Source: Trichostrongylus colubriformis
Taxonomy: Eukaryota; Nematoda; Chromadorea; Rhabditida; Trichostrongylidae
Assembly: GCA_963978905.1 (NCBI GenBank)
Contig: OZ022260.1
Coordinates: forward strand, 3,771,725 to 3,835,724
Length of the DNA: 64,000 bases
Direction of reading: 5' to 3'
Under the pieces are notes generated by a model, which saw only the letters and a list, made by a program, of their open reading frames with translations, ran no database searches and was not told the origin of the DNA. This document shows positions 11,046-23,775 of this stretch, in pieces. How positions within the stretch are numbered: the stretch's first letter is position 1; every line of letters begins with the position of its first letter. A program made the position numbers and the translations under genes.

Positions 11046-13139
11046 CTGTTGCCCAAACAATATGCATTGTGATAATGTTATGCTAATTTCTGCGAATATC
11101 AGAAGTTGCATAAGAAAACGATGAAGAGCGACACATAGCGATTAAATCAATAAACATGAGTTAGCCATTACGAAATGAATCAGGTAGTAGAAGAGATTAC
11201 AGCGTAGAAGCCCGTTGAAGCTCTTGGCAAAAAACATTTAAAGATGAAAGAGGTTCAAACAAAAGGAAGGGACAGCGTATCGGATGTGCCATGCACTGAA
11301 GAATCGGGCTCTTATTCTACAACGATTGGAAATGCTCAGAACACCAGTGATCCTTAAGGAGTAATTGCACTCATACTGGTTTTGCTGTCATGTTGTCCGA
11401 AATTGAGAAAATAAGAGGTGGTTTGTGCGCCATGAATTCGGCTTCTCAAGGAGTCGTAAAGGCACTTCATATTGCTTCTATAAATCCTATAACATAATCA
11501 TCCTATAATATAATAACAATTCCATAATAAAATATAGTCAATCCTATAAATATAAAGAAGAGTCCATGTCAAAAATCGTTTTTCTTCCTGTTACAAGCAC
11601 ATCGGCATATGGTAATCAAAACCCGGCACCCACTAGTTTTGTCCACAAATACGAACTAAGCTCTCCTCGGTTACCAGGCACATTAATAAATCTCATCCCG
11701 GTTCAGGAAAATCACTCTTCTAAGCCTGATTTATTCAAGGGTTGTTATATCGATCAGTAAGTCGAGTACGCATGGAGCCTTACAAAAAAAACCATAAATC
11801 TCATAATTTTACCTTTTCCGCACTCATCGAATAAAAGCACGAAGAGAATATGTGTTGAACATTGGTAGCAAAAATTCTGAAAATAACAGAGAATACTTGA
11901 AAAAAAGTACGTCAAGCACTATAAATAATAGCAGCAAACAAGACGAATAAGCAATGTGGTATGCAGTGGAAGACAGAAAATTTTTCCAAAGATTAAATTA
12001 TTTGACACTTTTCTGTAGGTCAAGTGAATTCAGTTCCCAGTAAATGGGGTTATGCGTTTTCATGGCTTTCCCTGGGGGCCATTCAATATAGGAAATATCG
12101 ACTCATGCCTTCTCAAAGATTCATTACATAAAGTGGCAATTTCGTGCGAAAATGTCATAAATTATCCAAATGGGGTTCTGTTTAATGGGGCCATATCAGA
12201 CTGCATTTGTGAAGTGAAAGGTGGAGCATCGACAAAGCTATCACTTCATTGCGCTGCTACCTTGCCGGATCGACAAAGTACCTCAAATGAAGTGCAAGTC
12301 GATCATCACCTACGGAAATGAGTTTGTCCGCGAAAATGGCTCCAGCATGGGGCGGGTGCGTGGCTATACCCCGGGAGGACACGGATAATAGTGAATATAA
12401 TCATCATTTGGACAACATATTACTAAAACATAGCTGAAATTGCCTAGAAAGAGTAATATCTTTTGAGTGAGGCTACAAAAGGACTTTGCGAACTAAAGTC
12501 GAAAAGCAAATAAATAACCGACTCAAAAAAGGGAAATCCCAAGAGAAAATAAGTTCCTACTGTAAACTACTGCAGCCGATTTTGTTCAAAAAATCTCTGT
12601 TTCATGGGTTGATGAATAAGACGCGTAAATTAAGACGGCATTCACATCCCAGTAATCTATATTGGTCAAAGACGTGCGAGATATGCGAGAGGTCCTCATG
12701 GGCAATGTGTATTCTGGGTTATGGGTTACATCACTGGTAAGTGATATCTCGAAAATCGCACATTTGCCTATGTTGATAAGGACATTTTCTACTGGAAGGA
12801 AAACGTGCAAAATCGTTCGTCTGGAAGAAGTTTGGAATCTACTCCGTCCGATCGGTATGGTATAGATGCAGGTCGAGGTGGTAAGGTTAGAGACGCAGAC
12901 ATTTACTAGAACTCTGTTTCTTTGCCCAAAATTTTTGGTGAAATTAAGTCTCCGCGTAAAAAGCCCGCTCAATCCTGTATCAGCAAAGTGACTCCTTCAC
13001 ACACTGATGAATGCCTTTTTTTATCAAAATAATAGTAATTATGACAAAATCATGATGGTAATGATAATAAAACAATATGTTATAAAAATATAAATAACTT
13101 AATAAATATAAATAACTAGTCTTGCTACTAGTTGTCATC
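11046..13139. other. Unassigned; a few coding-like stretches
   Basis: Minus strand about 11375-11432: an ATG-initiated peptide (MAHKPPLIFSISDNMTAKP) ends at a GTATGAGT donor, but its phase does not fit the exon at 11045. Plus strand 12052-12321 is open for 89 codons after a TTCCCAG acceptor-like site. Plus strand about 12630-12875 is one frame interrupted by a single TGA (IYIGQRRARYARGPHGQC before it, FAYVDKDIFYWKENVQN after it), beside a strong GTAAGT; I read it as a decayed coding fragment of unknown origin. Confidence 0.3.
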
Positions 13140-13262
13140 ATTGTGTGGTAGCGGATCTCCCGCTTAGGTGGAACCTCAGGGCCTCCGAAGACGACGATTC
13201 AGTCGAAACGTTAGGCCAATTCAATAAATGTTCCACTAATCAACCTCGTAAGGCACAAACTA
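13140..13262 (+). mobile_element. SINE family M, copy 1
   Basis: An A-box-like TGTGGTAGCGGAT is followed by GAAGACGACGATTCAGTCG and AAACGTTAGGCC, then AATAAATGTTCCAC and AACCTCGT. The same order recurs at 52140-52262. Confidence 0.6.
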
Positions 13263-14989
13263 ATTAACAACATACAATATAAATAACATAAGTTGGTAAC
13301 AGCACGACATTCAAGAAAGGTGAGGTTGGAGACGCAGACATCGTGCAAGTACTTTGTTTCTCGAGCGGTGGAAGATTGCTTCAAGTGCGTGATGCACACT
13401 ATAAACGCAATTAGAGAGGGTAGACGAATTGAAGATTTCTCTTAAGAAATATTTCCGGAAATCCGTTAGAAAATGGAAAAATAGAATGAAGTTTATTCAT
13501 TGAATCTACGAACCTGAAAATAGATCACTCCCTGCTTTATGGAATGAGAGAAGCCCTATTTCAGAGCGGATATCCACAATTACGAACTCATGGAGCTTGA
13601 AGACGGGCTGGAGATTTAGTGAGAGCAATATCATCCTCAAGAGGCCTCATTCAAAGAGAACTGCTGGGAGCCTTTTGGTTTTCTTCTCGCTTTCCTCACA
13701 TTTTTCGCTTATTTGTAAAGCTTTAGAGTCCGCTCCAATTATTTATGTTTGATTACATGTAAATTCATTTCAAACTAACAAAACATCCAGATTGGATTTC
13801 GGGAACCTTCCGGATTTCTCGGAATTTGCGAAAGTTGACTGGTGAGGGCTGTAAGTTGGCTAGTATAAATAACGTAGTATGTAATAACTGACACGTAAAC
13901 ACCGCCCAATTAGCGTGGTCCTGGGATCCATCCTAAATCAGAAACAATTCAGGTCAAAAGCTTCACTGGTACTACTAATGCAAGTGTGAATCCGCACTTC
14001 CACTTTTATTTATTTATTATTTATCATTTTATTCTGCGTATATGTACATATGGCTGAACAATAACGTCAATTAGCAAAAGATCAGCTACGACTAAGGAAC
14101 TTGATTGAACTGAAACTGAAGGAAAGCTGAGTAAGTTTCTGTGTTTCTCAGTTTACAGTGATGACACAAGAGAGCTTGAAATCCTGAGCAAACCCCGCCC
14201 ATTCATGAACTCCGCCCTTTTGCTAGTAACAGTCCAATAAATGTCAGCGAATACGTAGACAAAAAGGTAGACATGCTCTTTAGAAAAAATTAGTACTTAT
14301 TCAAAGTCAGCAGAAAAAAAAACTGGTTCTATTGTGAAATAAAAAATGACAATTCCTTTAGAATTTTTTTCCAACATTACGGGCCATATTCAGTATTTTC
14401 AACATTGCGAATAGAAAAATTACAGTTTCTTCAAAAAAAAAAATTCGCATCACTTCGAAACACTTAACAACATGACTCGAAGTTTCCACCAAGTCAAGAC
14501 CAAAGTGAGCGCATAGTCCGCGATAAAATCAACGTAGATATTTGGTGAATTTCGAGATAGATGGAGGCATACTAGCAGCACATTTATATTATATTAGATT
14601 TGGAACCACTAATCGTAAGATTCTGGAGCCAGCAGTAAATGTAATTTTATAACAAAATGTGAGCAACCTGAGAAACTAGAGAATCAGGGTGACAGCGGGA
14701 TTCTGCATGTTTAATCGGTGTCGCTTATGAAGGTGAAGGGTATTATACGGTATATTTTGACACAGAAAAACGTAGTGAGCATTAGATTCAATTTATGAGC
14801 ACGCGACTCTCCCAGACTAGACGCGCACATTTGTGAACCGAAAAATTGAGTCAGCGGTAGCCGAGTTTCAGTTTCCAACGATTACCAAGCGATGTTTTAC
14901 GTTTCTGCCGATGCCATCTCCGCCGCTGCTCGTGTGATGAGCGCGTTGTTGATCGAAATGGCATGCAGCCGACCGTTTTTCGTACATGG
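13263..14989. other. No gene recognised
   Basis: AT-rich DNA. A second copy of the GAGACGCAGACAT block seen at about 12897 is at about 13330. Positions 14190-14225 share a CCCCGCCC..CCGCCCTTT layout with 4010-4045. No splice-consistent coding was found. Confidence 0.35.
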
Positions 14990-15935
14990 AAGATAATTAT
15001 ACACGCAGTGTATTTGAGAGATTCGCTGTCCAAATGTCAACTGACCAAACTACGCACCTTCTGCACAACCCCGATTATTTCCCTAAAAGTTAGGAATCTG
15101 ACAAGTCTACTACCATTTTCGCAAACTTTTGCTGTTACAAAAGTGCTATGCAGAGGGATGTGGAGCTCTCTGGCGTACATGGCATATCTTCAAGGCTTTA
15201 GTTACGACGAATAAGTCCATTTTGTTAAAAGCCTATAAGACCTCTGTGAGGCCTTCGGTCGAGACTGGTGCCACTGTGTTTCATCCCACTAAGAGGAAAG
15301 ATATTATCGCTCTGGAAAAGGTACAAAACAACTTTACGAGAAAATTACTTTTTCGATGTGACAATTCCTTACACTCTAGGATTCCTAGAGCGTGTATTCG
15401 AAACAAGTATCTGGGACTAGCAACTCTTGGAATCGAGGCGAAAAATCTTTGATGTGTGTATGGTCTATAAACTCCTGTATCAGGTCAATGACTTTGGTTC
15501 TTTTGGATTTTATAAGTTGATACGTTCTCGTACCAGGAGTGGAGAGTTCAAGATTTTCCTGACTAAGCCTATTACCGATGTAAGGGCCAGAAGTTTTACG
15601 AGCGGCTAGCTTATACAACAAAGTAACTAAGAGGGTAGACTTTCTTGGAACGTTGAAACAATTCAAACGTCACACAGCCAAAATACTATCTGATTATGTG
15701 ATTTCCTGATTTCTTGGGATTCACTGTTCATTATGAGTGATGTGAAAATCATGATCTTGTTGTAAATAGTCCCTGTTGAGTAGGGCGTGCATTCTAATTG
15801 TGTATTGCTTATCTTGATTGTGTTTTTGGTAAGAATATTTCATGGCTCAGTTAATATGCTGGTTTTTGATTTTGATTGCTTGTCCTACGTTCTGCCTTCA
15901 GCAGTGTAATAAAACATAAACAACAACATAAACAT
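14990..15935 (+). mobile_element. 3' end of a CR1/L2-like LINE retrotransposon
   Basis: Positions 15129-15452 encode the C-terminal (thumb) part of a non-LTR reverse transcriptase: LLKAYKTSVRPSVETGATVF then EKVQNNFTRKLL. After a frame change, 15427-15609 gives the typical following block (KIFDVCMVYKLLYQVNDF, then RTRSGEFK). After another frame change, 15602-15709 gives LYNKVTKRVDFLGTLKQFKR and a stop. About 220 nt of 3' UTR follow, with AATAAAACATAAAC near the end. The catalytic FADD-type motif and endonuclease are missing, so this is a 5'-truncated dead copy, as is usual after incomplete reverse transcription. Confidence 0.8.
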
Positions 15936-15956
15936 ATTTGCTAAATAACTGAGCGC

Positions 15957-16193
15957 CAGGTGTACCATTATGTCAGGATTTTGCACCACGGCATGTCGCA
16001 AGCAGTGCAATGCGGACCAGCCAAAGGTGCCATGTTGTTGGGTCCCGAAGCGATTACAAGTCGACTGCGTATCGCGCCTATAGCATTACCGGTAATCATT
16101 CTAAGACTCAACTACGGCGACCCGCATAACTCGCATCCACTGCGTCCCACGCTGCTCGTCGTCGTGCGAAATCCTGACATGAGAGTACACACC
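15957..16193. mobile_element. MITE family B, copy 1
   Basis: The left end GGTGTACCATTATGTCAGG and the inverse right end GGTGTGTACTCTCATGTCAG form a TIR of about 30 bp, with GC-rich imperfect arms between. It matches 52819-53056. Fragments of the same terminus appear near 8140-8200 and 25328-25360. Confidence 0.75.
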
Positions 16194-17091
16194 AATACCC
16201 AACCACCAGCTTGGAAAGATTTGGTTGACTTATTTTAAAAAGCAATATCATATCACATGGATGGGCTAGGCCGCAAAAATTTTTCGGAATAAAATTGTGC
16301 GGACTCAAAAAGGAAAAAAAAAGATAAAAAGAAAAGAATGGACTGAACATAGATAGCGCTGCTCCCAATCTATGACTGGGTAAGTGAGCCCCGAATAACT
16401 GGCACATTTGCTTTTTTGGCTGTAAAAGGCCACAAAACGTGATCAAACTGTAAAAGACTTTTCTGGTTAATTTTTGGCATGTCATTTTTGACATTGGGTG
16501 AAAATAAATAAAGGATTAATGTACGTATAACGTGTATCGATTTCTCTACCAGATGCGCTACCTACCAGGCTTCCACCCAGATTCACAAAATTATGTGGGA
16601 GCAGATAATCGATCGATTGTTAAACATTGATTATTCTTGAACTTTCCCTCCCGCTGTACACGACTTTACCCATCCCCCATGCGGTTAGCGCGGATATAAG
16701 TGAGAATGTAGAGTGTCGGTAGCAAAACACTCAGCTGCTCAGAATACCTATATGTTTACATACGTACGTAGTAGGTGCTGTATGTCATGGCGATGTGTGA
16801 AAAGTGTTACTGCAAAAATGATGACCCCGAAGGAATGGGATCTTCTCGTCTGTAGAGACTATCGGTCCTGACCGCTCATTCATGTTACTATTATTCTGCT
16901 TTGGTACTGTTTCTAGTATCAATGGTTAGAGGTGTGGCTTGCGTGGGGGGGGCTTTAGGGTACGTCAGCTCCTGGCGGTGTTTTTATGCTTTGAATGTAA
17001 AAACTTACACGATCTCACCATGACGGGGGACTCAACTGATTCCTTTTATCTGATCTGCTTAATTATCTCGACCACATTCACCCGCGCACGG
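16194..17091. other. No gene recognised
   Basis: A minus-strand open frame running from 16108 to 16494 is explained by MITE B at one end and low-complexity phenylalanine-rich reading at the other. No splice-consistent exon was found. Confidence 0.35.
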
Positions 17092-17276
17092 CGCGGTATT
17101 GCCGCCGTCAGACTTTGCGATTTTGCGATTTAGCGGTGTCGTGGCTCCGCACGCGAAGTTGCGGCATTGAACAATCTCAAAGTCGTAGTATCGTGGGCGG
17201 CAGTGCGAAAACGCAAAGTTGCAGAAACGCAAAATCGCAAAATCGCAATGTCTGACGGCGGCCTTACCGCATCGAT
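17092..17276. mobile_element. Small foldback element
   Basis: GCCGCCGTCAGACTTTGCG on the left and the inverse CGCAATGTCTGACGGCGGC on the right enclose repeated TTTGCGATT motifs in inverted orientation. It has no coding capacity. Confidence 0.7.
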
Positions 17277-18774
17277 TTGAAGATGGCATGTGCTTGCTTA
17301 CAAAAAACGCTGCAAGTGGAGAAAAGCCAAAAGTTAAGGACTTCTCAAAATCAGATGTGACGTATGTAAAGCTAAAGCGAGGTATGTAAAGCTCTCGATA
17401 ATGCGTCAAACATGTGATTTTCGCATGAAAAGGTACTAGGAGTGACGAAATGGTCACGAAGATTTTCCCCGTGAATAGCGCTCTTCATACCAAACAAAAG
17501 AAGGAGGAACTTTTGTTAAAAAAGGATAACCGCTGCCCTCGCTCATTAGCGAATACAATGTGACGTCAACGCTAGGGCTGCAGAACAGAACATATCCCGG
17601 GTTTCGCGCCACCTCCGCTCAAATGACATTCGACTTTTGCAATTTTCGGTTTTCGGTGAATATTTTTCTTCTTTCTTGTGAACGCCGTACTGATGAGGGG
17701 GTGGCATTTTGTGAATTCATGAAAACTGAGCATCACTGACTTGTCAAACATGCTGAGCGTTGAATATATTCACGTCTTTACAGGCTAACGTGCTACCAAC
17801 ATGTTCCCAGATTTATCATGTAAGAAATTATTTTGTGAAATATCGCGCTCTGTAAAATGCCCCTCCCTCCCCACCAGAATAGCACCTTTTCGTGAGTGGG
17901 ATCCGCAATTAAAGTTTTCTCATTGGACAATCGTTGATGGAGATGAATAGCTAATGAACATGAATAAGCTATGCAGCAAATCATCGTTAGGCCGCAGATC
18001 AAAGATTGCTTTAGTTCCCATAGAACACCATGTCAAATTCTCACGTTGGAGATTATTTTAAAAAAACTGATGGTGCTATTGGAGGCACTCCCATCCCTTC
18101 GAAGTAACTGATCAATCTTTGGAACCAAGTGATAGCTCTAGAGTCAGCTGACGCATAAGTGCTGGCGCAATTTTAGTGTTACAAGCGAGACTAGAATAGT
18201 TAGAAAATTCACGAATTTTTTTGTGCTAGTTGCCAACAACTGCATGAATCTATCCCGAATAAAAAATACCATCGATTTCTCATCATGAAAATACTCTCAA
18301 ATACCACCGTCTTTGGAAAAAAGTGCAACTGAAAAATCAATGTATCGATCGATCGCACTGTACCAAAAGCGCGACAGGTGCCTTGGGTCATTCTGTACTA
18401 CAGTAGACACGTTTTTAGTTTGAAGAGTACTACGGGTCTAGCTCAAGCACATGTACAAGGAGTGTTCAGCATTTTGTCACTTCTGAGTCCTAAGCAAGTG
18501 ATCCAGAGGCTAAGCATGGGATTGCAATCGCGCTCCATCTAGTTTTTGTCAAGTTGGACGTGATCACTACGGACAATTTATATTTCTTCTGAAAAAATTA
18601 GGGCCTGTAAGGAAGCGCATTCAGATGAGTAGCTAAATATTGAACCAACGATCTTGAGGGAGTCAAATTGGGCAACTGGGTGGAGGGCTATTTTAGTAAA
18701 GAAGGTATAGGGCGGCATATTGCTGAGTGCGGAACAATAACACGCCCACATGACCGTCATTTCCATAACGTACC
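17277..18774. other. MITE N copy 2 and unassigned sequence
   Basis: About 17700-17890 has the family-N layout (a G-rich left end GATGAGGGGGTGGCATTTTG, CATG-rich interior, right end ATGCCCCTCCC then AATAGCAC). The rest shows no repeat match and no splice-consistent coding. Confidence 0.4.
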
Positions 18775-21031
18775 GTAGATGTCATATATACATGTACGAT
18801 GTTGTATACACGAAAGTCCTGTATATACATGCATGATCATGTAGAGCTAATGTTTCTGTTCAGCATTCATGTCAAACCATGTTGCTACTCATCATTCAAC
18901 AATTGCCCCCACTCATTGGAATAGCACCGAACTGAACAGTGAAAAAAGATGCAGTCAAGATATCAGTCTACGGTACCAAATCTACAGTATCCATGGGATA
19001 CTGTAACCCTTTCAGAGTGTGCGTAATCCAGAATAAATGATGACAACATCGGATTATACATGACATGCATGAGTGAGGGTGTCAAAAGTATGTAAAAGTG
19101 ATGGAATGAAGGATGTCTCTCTTGGGGGCGGGGCAAAGGCTATGCGCACAGAGCGGGGTTTCCTAAACAAATCAAGGCATATGCGCGACACAGGACAGCG
19201 CTTGGAAGGGTGTGGCCTAAGCGGCCGTTGTGGGGATGACCGCTTCGGACGATGGCGATGTCGTCGTCAACCACACACACACATAACAAGCGAGCCAAAA
19301 ATTGGATTTTGGGATAAAAATTTGCGCGCCCGCATGCAAGGAGGAGGCCCTCTCGTTTCTCTTCTCGAGTAGTAGCAGCAGCAACAGCCGTTGAGTGCCT
19401 ACTTGTCAACGACCTCGATGCGATTCCTCCTAATCAGAGGAGGAAGAGGCATGACGAACGAGGGACGCGAGGCAAATGCAGTTTAGAGGGTGGAGGGGAC
19501 GGTATCTTTGCAACTGCAGCTCTACGCCTTGCTTTGGGCAAGTCACGGAGCTTTTCCTAATTGGGAGGCATTTATGGACCATTCGTCTAGAGCACTGGTC
19601 GTATCGCACGTGCATGATCAGAAAAAACGGACCGCAGCCATATAAGTCTTTTATTCACGGCGCCCCGACCCCCTTTTCTGCGAATGTCCCTTTCAGTCCT
19701 GTTTGTCCCATGAGAATCCCCAGGGAAGGAGTTATTCAGTTATTCTGAGGTAAATTCATGTGAAAGAACCAGGGTCAAGACTAGCGTTGAAGTAAATTTT
19801 TGGGAAATAGGACTCAGCTCCGTGTGTAAATAACAATAACAATAAATAAAATAACAAGTAATATGCAATAATAATATGATGATAACATAGCACTGTCACC
19901 TCCCAGCTACCTAGTGCGAAGCATCCAAGTATGATTATTGGTCGACGGCCTTTGTAGAGATCACCTCAAAAAATATTGTTGAAGAAATTGTCCACGGAAA
20001 CTACATGCTTCTAATTCTTTCAAAATTACTCCACCAGATACGGTACACAAACAGGAACACAGAAAAAAAAGAAAAATTCTCTTCGTTTCAAAGCACAAAT
20101 CAAATTTTCGCGCCTAATGTCAAATTGCTTAGCGTTCTGCGTCCCTGACAACGTGACTGTCGCCTCTTTGCATCGAACTTACAAAGCTGTGATTTCAATG
20201 CGAACGCGTGGCGTATTCCTACAAAAGGTCTATAACATGTAACATAGTCAGAAAGTTGTCATTGAGAAATACTTGGTGTGGCATTGCTATTGCGACATTC
20301 CCATATGCATAGCCGATAAAGTAAAAGTACACGGGTAAAATATGGGTGGAGATGATGCTCTATGGCTAGACACTAATGGAAAATGTAAGTTCGAGGATAT
20401 AAATTATATGGTTGTATGGGCACATACATTCAATTATCTAAGCTTGAAATGTAGATGATCCACTGGTCTCTCCAAAGTGGCAAAATACGACAGATTGCCA
20501 AAGCCGAAACTTAACGTCTTCCCTTATGTGATTGCTACAATTTAAATGAAAATCTAAATGATTCGGTTGAAAAACTCGAATTAAACGTCATTATTGCCTT
20601 TCAACTGGAAAACTTCAAGTAAGAAGTAAATTTTTTCGATATAAAACAGTGCTAAATGGAGAGACATTCGGTTCCTCGTACAGATTCTAACGAAGACAGC
20701 TTCAGCACTTCTTACAGATCCTGCCCACCTCACAGACACCGCCCCACGAAAAACATCAGAAAGGCTACTTTTGTCTAGTAGGCTTAGATACTCGATTTGA
20801 ATAGGTAGATAGAGAAAATAGGAGAAGGATGTCAAGATACAATTATACGATATCGGAGCTGTATTGTTGAAAGGAACTTCATAAAAATATAATCAAGCGA
20901 ACGAACTCTTTTTCATCTGCTTCGCCCCGTCGATTGATCCTGCAGTTTTCATTCTTCCTTTTGCAGTAACAAATAGATGTTATTGTGCATCGTGTAGTGC
21001 AATTAAATCAATAAATGAATCAATTGAAAGG
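18775..21031. other. 3' flank of the 21-22 kb gene, MITE N copy 3, unassigned sequence
   Basis: About 18775-18926 ends in CAATTGCCCCCACTC then AATAGCAC, the right end of MITE family N. Positions 19270-19282 are a CA run. Positions 19800-19870 are AT-rich simple sequence. I saw no assignable gene. A minus-strand open stretch at about 20448-20520 could be an alternative last exon of the gene at 21032-22241, but its acceptor is poor. Confidence 0.35.
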
Positions 21032-22241
21032 CTACGGAGTAGACTTCAGAAAGGCCACAAAGCCTTCTTTTTCCCATTACCCTCTTTTTGAAAGACTAGC
21101 TTCATGTATGCATGCGAAAAGCCTGAACGATTTTGTTCGGGTACACCATCCATAAAAATTGCAAAAAACTTTCGTTAAGACGTCTGGTCATGTGATGGAG
21201 GCTTTGATGACGAAATAGAAACGCCCGATCCCATAAGACTGTAAGATGCGACGTTGAACTATTATGGGCAATATGAATCGGAGAGGAGGAGAAAGAGGGG
21301 TGGGCATTTGTTCAATGTAGAATTTTGACATGACTTTACATGAGCCGTGTAGTTCTACAAGATCATACATGCATGTGCATACTGGCGTGACAGTCATGTT
21401 TAGACATGTTACTGTTCAACGTCCAGCTTCCATGTCCCCTCCTGATTCAAGTAGCACATCACATTTAGTTCCAAAATAAATGTGACATTCAAAAAATCAA
21501 GGCATGTCAAGAAATCGTAATTTAGATGGAATTAGTCAGTTTTAGAAAAGCCTATCATTCTTTGGACTCACGGTAAACAGGCACATCCATCAACGCTGCG
21601 GTAATGGCGGCCTGTTTCCCAAAAGTGCAAAAAGTATCTTGCCGCGTTCTTTGGGGCAGACGTATGACAAGATCATAGGTTAATTCCCAGACTGATAGTA
21701 GAAATCGTCGCAGAATTCGCTGAGACAGCAAGAAAGCTTCATTACAACTTAGTTAGAACTGGTATAAAAGGCGAGAAATGGTTAAAATGGAGGAGAGGAA
21801 CCGCTAATTTCTCCGTAAATTAGCTCTTGGACTTTGGTTTTGTTACACAGTGCATAAAGATGACATGGTTACGGTTTCGTTACGAGAGCGTAATTTGAAG
21901 CAACGTACGAAGAAACTAAATTGATGCTTTCTGAGGAAAAAACTGTTCCAGAAGCTCTTGAAGTCCTTTAGTCCAGAAAATTTACCACCGTCAGCTTCAG
22001 TACATGAACCTTGCCAATTTCCCGATAAGGACCCCATACGCCCACGCAATCAAATTTGTGAGTGCGTATGTAGGTAACTGAAAAAATTGAAAGACGTCAC
22101 GGTGAGACCGTTTTGGATGCGGATGGCCTCACTGTGACGTCTTTCAAATTCCCCTGAGGGATCAAGGTTTCCGTATTGGATCAAAGTCAAATGCGTGGCG
22201 CGTTCTAAGAATGGATGCACAACTGGATTTTTCTGCCTCAT
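21032..22241 (-). CDS. Complete four-exon gene, 145 aa, function unknown
   Basis: The exons are 22133-22241, 21989-22077, 21572-21719 and 21032-21123. They total 438 nt, exactly 145 codons plus TAG, with all three junctions in phase. Splice signals are strong: donors A-GTGAGG, ACG-GTGGTA and C-GTGAGTCC; acceptors TTTTTTCAG, TGTCTCAG and GTTCAG. The first intron is 55 bp, typical of nematodes. The protein starts MRQKNPVVHPFLERATHLTL, continues DCVGVWGPYREIGK and RRFLLSVWELTYDLVIRLP, and ends with a Lys-rich tail (GNGKKKAFVAFLKSTP). No signal peptide or clear membrane span is seen, and I recognise no family. MITE N copy 4 (21288-21462) lies inside the last intron. No canonical AATAAA was seen just after the stop. 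The start is the first ATG after an in-frame TGA. Confidence 0.55.
21288..21462. mobile_element. MITE family N, copy 4 (inside intron 3 of the 145-aa gene)
   Basis: The left end AGAGGGGTGGGCATTTGTTCAA and the right end TTGAACAG-inverse (TACTGTTCAACGTCC, then CCCCTCCTGATTC) enclose CATG-rich sequence. It resembles the copies at 4715, 17700 and 36008. Confidence 0.55.
22087..22149. repeat. Hairpin across the exon 1-intron 1 junction of the 145-aa gene
   Basis: TTGAAAGACGTCAC-G-GTGAG at 22087-22106 is inverted at 22128-22147 with one mismatch and a loop of about 20 nt. One arm is in exon 1 and holds the GTGAGG donor; the other lies close to the acceptor. Pairing would mask the splice donor. Confidence 0.65.
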
Positions 22242-22496
22242 GATTTCATCGGAAACCGTTCAATCATTGCAATGTGTCGACGCTCACTATAACCTTCTTT
22301 CGCGCGCTATGTCGCTCGATGTCGCCGAATGTCACCCTCCTCTTAAAACAGTGTGCCATTGAAACGATAAAAACAGATTAACGACCTACTGTTTACTGCC
22401 ACCTAACTAGCAAGTGTTGATAGGCTATTGGGGGGGGGAGGAGGTTCCATCCCAGATTGTGCAAACATAAGCACTATGTTTCGCCTACCATGACAT

Positions 22497-23180
22497 CTCG
22501 GCCAGTTAAAGGCACATTCCAGGATTATTGAGGTATTACAGCCCCCGTCAGGGTATACCGAGAGTAGAAGATTCCTCGACAGGGGGTGGTATTTGACCGG
22601 ATAGGAAGGTGGGAGTTGTACCTTTGAGGTCAGCGATAAGCACTCAAATCTAAACTTTAAATAAGTAGATGAGAAGCAAAAGGTATTTCACCGTAAATCC
22701 GTATGACAAAATGTACATTAAAGGTATTTTCGCCTCAGGAAAGGATATATAGCAATAAAATACATTGCAACTATGCAATCCGGCAAAAGCTACTGGTTTT
22801 GTGGATGTCAAAAAAGGGGTTCGTATTCGGTCGCCATAGAGGGGGAGGGGTGGTACTGAAGCGGCTATTTTCCTCGACACCTGGAAGTGCCCTGACTCCC
22901 ACTGTGGTCAGATAGTTCGGTATACAGCCGTGGACTGTACCTTTACCGAGGCGTGGGTGTCAGCTCTGGACCGGGTAGAGCCAAAGAAGGAAACGCGACT
23001 CCACCGGAGCAGCCCAGATCCGCCCACCGCAGACGTGATTGATGGTGGCAGCGACGGCAACAACGTGGTAAATGAAGCCTACGACTTGTGTGATAATATG
23101 TGAGGAAGAGATGCCAATGATAAAGAAGACGTTGATATGATATCTCAGAGTTCCTTATGATACCATCCAACGGGAACTGA
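22497..23180. mobile_element. Repeat E copy 1 interrupted by repeat D copy 1
   Basis: Positions 22504-22545 (AAAGGCACATTCCAGGATTA) and about 22905-23060 (CCGTGGACTGTACC, then CGAGGCGTGGGTGTCAG) are the two parts of a repeat E copy, by comparison with the intact element at 53687-54174. Between them, about 22545-22905 is repeat D (blocks TCGACAGGGGGTGGTATTTG and GTTCGTATTCGGTCGCC), also seen at 30590-30935. Repeat D therefore inserted into repeat E. Confidence 0.65.
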
Positions 23181-23344
23181 TTCAAAGGCTTGTTTCACGC
23201 GTTAATCTCGTCCAAGGCCAGACGACAGAAGGCCTTATTTTTGCTATTTTCGGGGACTTTTTTCCGATTTTTCTTTGTCAGCGTATTCCTCAGCACCTCT
23301 GATTTCATGATTCAGCGCTTTGACCCACTCGAGGTGATCCTGGA

Positions 23345-23775
23345 ATCGGCCTTTAAAGGAACCAGAAAGGGTCGGGACAAAGTGGAAAATAGGAAGAAGT
23401 GGTCGTTTGAAACGAACATTCGAGGTTAAAGGCGATAATCTGTAGAGAAACCCGGACTTTCCGAGTTGCTCGCTGTAGAAAATGTCATTTGTTGTCTCGT
23501 AGGGTGCCTTTTATTCATAAATGGTGATGTGAAGTAAGCGAAGCATCATACAGCAGCAAGCAAACAAATTAATGACAAATAATTAATGGTGAAATAAGCG
23601 AAAGGAAACAAAACAAGATTTTCGCGGTCAAAAAATCCATAAACTTCACACTCGATGTCTCGGAAAAGTGTAGTGTGTGCAATGTCTGCAATCTAACGAA
23701 CTGCAAGCGTTACGGTACGTAGGTCTCACCGTGGGCCAAAATAGCCCCTCCTGATGTTTTTGAAAGCTTCTATAC
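23345..23775 (+). repeat. Repeat family L, copy 1
   Basis: Conserved blocks are CGAACATTCGAGGTTAAAGG, ATGTCATTTGTTGTCTCGTA, CGATGTCTCGG and CTAACGAACTGCAAGCGTTA, in the same order as at 27555-28015. No coding is evident. Confidence 0.6.

Noticed and set aside
15385..15666. Minus-strand open frame of 93 codons
   Set aside because: It is the shadow of the LINE reverse-transcriptase 3' end on the plus strand.
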